Assembly (NCBI GenBank): GCA_003694775.1
Contig: RFJV01000740.1
Location: 1 to 7,618, forward strand
Source: Chloroflexota bacterium
GTDB taxonomy: Bacteria > Chloroflexota > Anaerolineae > 4572-78 > J111
Length of the DNA: 7,618 nucleotides
Direction: 5' to 3'
The first letter of the stretch is position 1, and the number at the start of each line of letters is the position of its first letter. The position numbers and the translations under genes were made by a program. Below the pieces are notes generated by a model, which saw only the letters and a list, made by a program, of their open reading frames with translations, did no database searches and had not been told where the DNA came from. Of the stretch, positions 5,296 through 7,618 are shown in pieces.

Positions 5296-7393
5296 TGGTC
5301 AGCTCCATCATCAACGGTATGGATACCTGCACGCATGTGCCCTGGCCCGGTGCAGACGTGAGACTGCATATTCCTCCCAGAAGCTGGGCACGTTCAATCA
5401 TTCCTACCAGCCCCCAACCAACCGGCTGTTCCTCCTGGTTCAGGATTTCTTCCGGGTTGAACCCTTTGCCGTTGTCCTCGATGGTCAAATGGACCTGCCG
5501 GGGAAGCAGTTCCAGTTTGACCTGCACCTGCGTGGCCTCCGCGTGCTTGGCGATATTTGTCAGGGCTTCCTGGGCGATTCTGAACAGAACCGTTTCATAT
5601 TCAGAGACCAGCCGCTTTTCCTCCCCCTGCAGAATGAAGCGGGCCGGAATGGCGGTGCGCCTCTCGAAATTCTGAATATACCACCGCAGAGCAGCGACCA
5701 GCCCCAGGTCGTCCAGCTGGGAGGGGCGCAGGTCGCTGATGATATGGCGCAGTTCCCCCAACGCGTTCGCGCTGAACTGCTGGAGGTCGCGAATCTGTCC
5801 GGCTACCACGGCCGGGTCGCTGTGACGGTTCAGGAGGGCTTCCACGCCCTTCAGCCCCAGGGCAATGGCAGTGAGAGATTGGCCGGTGGCATCGTGCAGT
5901 TCGCGGGCAATGCGCTGGCGTTCGGCTTCCTGCGCGCCGACCACCTGGCGCAGTAACTCCTGAAGCAGTTTTTCCCGGCGTTGGGCTTCCTGGTACAGCC
6001 GGGCATTTTCGATGGACAGGCCCAGTTGCTGGGCAATACCGGCAATGAGTCTGAATTCATCCACGCTGACGGGTTTGGCTGTTTCGGCAGGCTGGGCCAG
6101 AACAAGACAGCCAATCACCTGCTGTTGGGTTACCAGGGGCAGACTGATGATAAGGGTGGGGCTTTTGTACAACCGGCATTCCTGGAGTTCATTGGCTTCT
6201 TCTATCAGAAAGGCAATCACCTGCCCATCCTGGTGCAGGCACATGGCCAATTTGCTTTCCACGCATTTTTCACCCAGTTGCCGGGCCTGGTGGTACCAGT
6301 ATTCTCCGTTTACGTTGCCGGCTGGAGAGGAAAATCCCGTTGACGCGCTGACGTGCAGGTCGCCGGTGTCCGGGCGAGTCAGCATAATCATCCCTGCTTT
6401 GGAAAATGCCAGGCTGTGGACAATCTTCTGCAGGACGGCAAAAAGCTGTTCCTGCAGAGGCATCGGGGTTGCCAGCAGGTTCGACAGGTCAAGCAAGAGG
6501 GACAGTTCGCGGGCGGTCAGCCGCAGTTCTTCGTTGAGCCGCTCCATCTCCCGACTGGCCTGGCGTTCCGCTTCCAGCGCCGCGGCCTGGGCCGCCAGTT
6601 TGGCCCGGTTGGCCGTTTCCAGCCGTCGCTGGTTTTCCAGCTCAAAAGCCTGTAAGGCCCGGGTAATATAGAAGGTAAAAACCGCGGCCAGCCCGGCCTG
6701 GAACAGCTCTACGGGAATACCAAACCACTGCAAAAAAACAACCGAGTTCAAAAAGGTAGTGGGCGCCAGCGGAGTCTGCTGGGCAAAGAGCTGTCCCACC
6801 ACACCGTACAGGAACAGCGTCGCCGCGCACCACACCAGGTCGCGGCCAAACTGGGGCATATCGTGCTCTCGGAAGGTCCTTTGCTGGACCATCAACGCCC
6901 ACACTCCTAACATCGCCGCCGGCAGGCCCAACGAATACCGGCTCAGTACATCAGCCATCCCCATCAGGTCTATCATGCCAGGGGCGAGGAGGACGTTGAC
7001 CGCCAGGGAAGCTGTGGCCCAAATTCCTACCAGTCCGATGATGGTTTTGCTTCGCCACCAGGGACCTGCAGGGCCGGGATTCAGCAGGACGATGCCGAAC
7101 CCCGCCAGCATCACAAAGGAGCTGACCAGCAGGATGAGCTTGACCATCTCGTGCGAAACAGTGGGCCAGTACCCGTGGGTCAGGGCGGCGATTTTCTGAA
7201 ACATCGAAATCCATTCGTGCAGTCCGTGCAGGAGGCCAAAAATCGCCAGGGGACGGATGGCGCGGGCAAACTGGAATTCGGAGGGCCGGCGGCTGGCAAT
7301 GAACAGCACAACCCCCAGGGTAAAGAAAACCAGCCCGTAGAAGAAATAGACAAAAATAATATTCTGCAAGAAAAAAGTGGATATCGGATTCAT
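5288..7393 (-). CDS. membrane sensor histidine kinase (multi-TM, GAF, HisKA_3, HATPase)
   Basis: The ATG at 7393 (701 residues) is preferred over a GTG at 7408: it has GAGGG at 8-nt spacing, and the GTG would sit almost at the predicted transcription start. Residues 1-245 hold about seven membrane helices with very short loops, so the signal is probably sensed in or near the membrane. HGLHEW (56-61) lies in the second helix. A coiled coil (about 248-300) leads to a GAF-like domain (about 300-470). The kinase core is of the NarX/DegS type: QRIARELHDATGQ with His500 as phospho-site, N box FRIAQEALTNIAKHA (604-618), DNGKGF (640-645) and GWGLVGM (659-665). All catalytic boxes look intact. It is the partner of the overlapping response regulator. 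The signal is unknown; a redox or electron-acceptor signal is inferred from neighbours only. Confidence 0.95.
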   Translation of the reverse strand: MNPISTFFLQNIIFVYFFYGLVFFTLGVVLFIASRRPSEFQFARAIRPLAIFGLLHGLHEWISMFQKIAALTHGYWPTVSHEMVKLILLVSSFVMLAGFGIVLLNPGPAGPWWRSKTIIGLVGIWATASLAVNVLLAPGMIDLMGMADVLSRYSLGLPAAMLGVWALMVQQRTFREHDMPQFGRDLVWCAATLFLYGVVGQLFAQQTPLAPTTFLNSVVFLQWFGIPVELFQAGLAAVFTFYITRALQAFELENQRRLETANRAKLAAQAAALEAERQASREMERLNEELRLTARELSLLLDLSNLLATPMPLQEQLFAVLQKIVHSLAFSKAGMIMLTRPDTGDLHVSASTGFSSPAGNVNGEYWYHQARQLGEKCVESKLAMCLHQDGQVIAFLIEEANELQECRLYKSPTLIISLPLVTQQQVIGCLVLAQPAETAKPVSVDEFRLIAGIAQQLGLSIENARLYQEAQRREKLLQELLRQVVGAQEAERQRIARELHDATGQSLTAIALGLKGVEALLNRHSDPAVVAGQIRDLQQFSANALGELRHIISDLRPSQLDDLGLVAALRWYIQNFERRTAIPARFILQGEEKRLVSEYETVLFRIAQEALTNIAKHAEATQVQVKLELLPRQVHLTIEDNGKGFNPEEILNQEEQPVGWGLVGMIERAQLLGGICSLTSAPGQGTCVQVSIPLMMELTNV

Positions 7394-7417
7394 CCGTCCT
7401 GCCCTCACTTGCTTTCT

Positions 7418-7426
7418 ATTATATCA
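7418..7426 (-). promoter_or_regulatory. extended -10 promoter element for the kinase/regulator operon
   Basis: On the minus strand TGATATAAT (7426-7418) is a perfect TATAAT hexamer with the TGn extension. The -35 position (GAATTT at 7446-7441) is poor. The predicted start near 7411 gives a leader of about 18 nt to the ATG at 7393. Unlike the two cytochrome promoters it lacks the palindrome next to the -35 position, which suggests constitutive or differently controlled expression. Confidence 0.65.
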
Positions 7427-7467
7427 TACCTTTTGCCGAAAAATTCTACTTTGTTGATAACGGTCTG

Positions 7468-7529
7468 TTGGGGCACGTGATAAACAAGACTTATGCCCCC
7501 GCCCCCACGAATTCCCCCTTCAATTTGGC
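7468..7529. promoter_or_regulatory. G/C-run cluster upstream of the kinase promoter
   Basis: TTGGGGCA (7468-7475) and TGCCCCC (7494-7500) form an inverted pair; further C-runs occur at 7502-7506 and 7514-7518. AATTCCCCC, TTCA, ATTTGGC (7510-7529) resembles AATTCCCCC, ATTTGGC in the palindrome at 4595-4610, but with a 4-nt insertion. It could be a degenerate copy of the regulator site or chance. The remainder of 7394-7570 shows no gene. Confidence 0.3.
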
Positions 7530-7570
7530 AACTACGCCGGTTGATTTTACAATAGATGTAACCGGGCAGG

Positions 7571-7618
7571 CTATCTGGATTTTTCGACAGCCATGAACAC
7601 CTGCCCATCCAGGTCACC
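7571..7618 (-). CDS. possible C-terminal end of an unidentified gene
   Basis: On the minus strand the last 15 codons in the window read GDLDGQVFMAVEKSR and then TAG (7573-7571). The composition looks like real protein and the distance to the kinase promoter is sensible, but the fragment is too short to identify. No clear intrinsic terminator follows. CCGGTT (7537-7542) and AACCGG (7560-7565) could pair just after the stop, but the loop is 17 nt and there is no T-run. Confidence 0.4.
   Translation of the reverse strand, partial: GDLDGQVFMAVEKSR

Noticed and set aside
7405..7617. 70-codon minus-strand frame ending just before the kinase
   Set aside because: It runs through the kinase promoter and the G/C-run region, and has an unprotein-like Gly-rich stretch. 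The other frame (ending at 7571) looks more like real protein.
1..7618. Insertion sequence, CRISPR array, tRNA or rRNA
   Set aside because: No transposase-like frame, no regularly spaced repeats and no cloverleaf or rRNA signature were seen; the inverted repeats present are terminators or regulatory-sized.

Overview
The window holds two gene blocks that converge on a shared terminator near 3.6 kb. It looks like a respiratory (redox) locus of an anaerobic or facultative bacterium. Three membrane-side electron-transfer genes, a second small multiheme cytochrome and a dedicated NarL-type two-component system sit together. GC is moderate to high, and c-type cytochromes and a Tat signal are present. 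The style (multiheme cytochrome + HybA-like + NrfD/HybB-like proteins, with a GAF/HisKA_3 kinase) would suit Chloroflexota or Desulfobacterota-like lineages, but that assignment is a guess; nothing here fixes the taxon.

Plus strand, 1-3630: a strong rho-independent terminator (66-100) closes off the left edge. A regulated promoter follows (palindrome plus extended -10, 171-224). Then comes a tightly packed operon: a 44-residue membrane protein (297-431), a membrane-anchored heptaheme cytochrome c (461-1342), a Tat-exported protein with four [4Fe-4S] clusters (1339-2253), a polytopic NrfD/HybB-family protein (2257-3570) and a terminator (3598-3627). The last three would form a quinone-linked electron conduit: NrfD-like quinone site, Fe-S wire, heme wire. 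No catalytic molybdenum, hydrogenase or other terminal subunit is in view.

Minus strand, 7618-3740: the possible C-terminal end of an unknown gene lies at the right edge. Then come a 701-residue multi-TM/GAF/HisKA_3 sensor kinase (7393-5288), an overlapping NarL/FixJ response regulator (5295-4633), a short promoter region (4632-4528), a membrane protein with a six-cysteine CW-type domain (4527-4135) and a tetraheme cytochrome (4138-3740) overlapping it by four bases.

The most interesting observation is that the locus contains two related, oppositely oriented cassettes. Each starts with a nearly identical promoter: CGCCAAA, a G4/C3-4 palindrome, a T[AG]GATT -35 box, a 17-bp spacer and an extended -10 TGnTACA[GC]T. 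Each then encodes a small membrane protein with an [IV]LR[FL]G[VI]P helix, followed by a membrane-anchored multiheme cytochrome with the module CxxCH...WQxSxH...CxxCH. The simplest reading is that the resident two-component system co-activates both cassettes through the palindrome centred near -44. This regulatory link is inferred from sequence, not shown.
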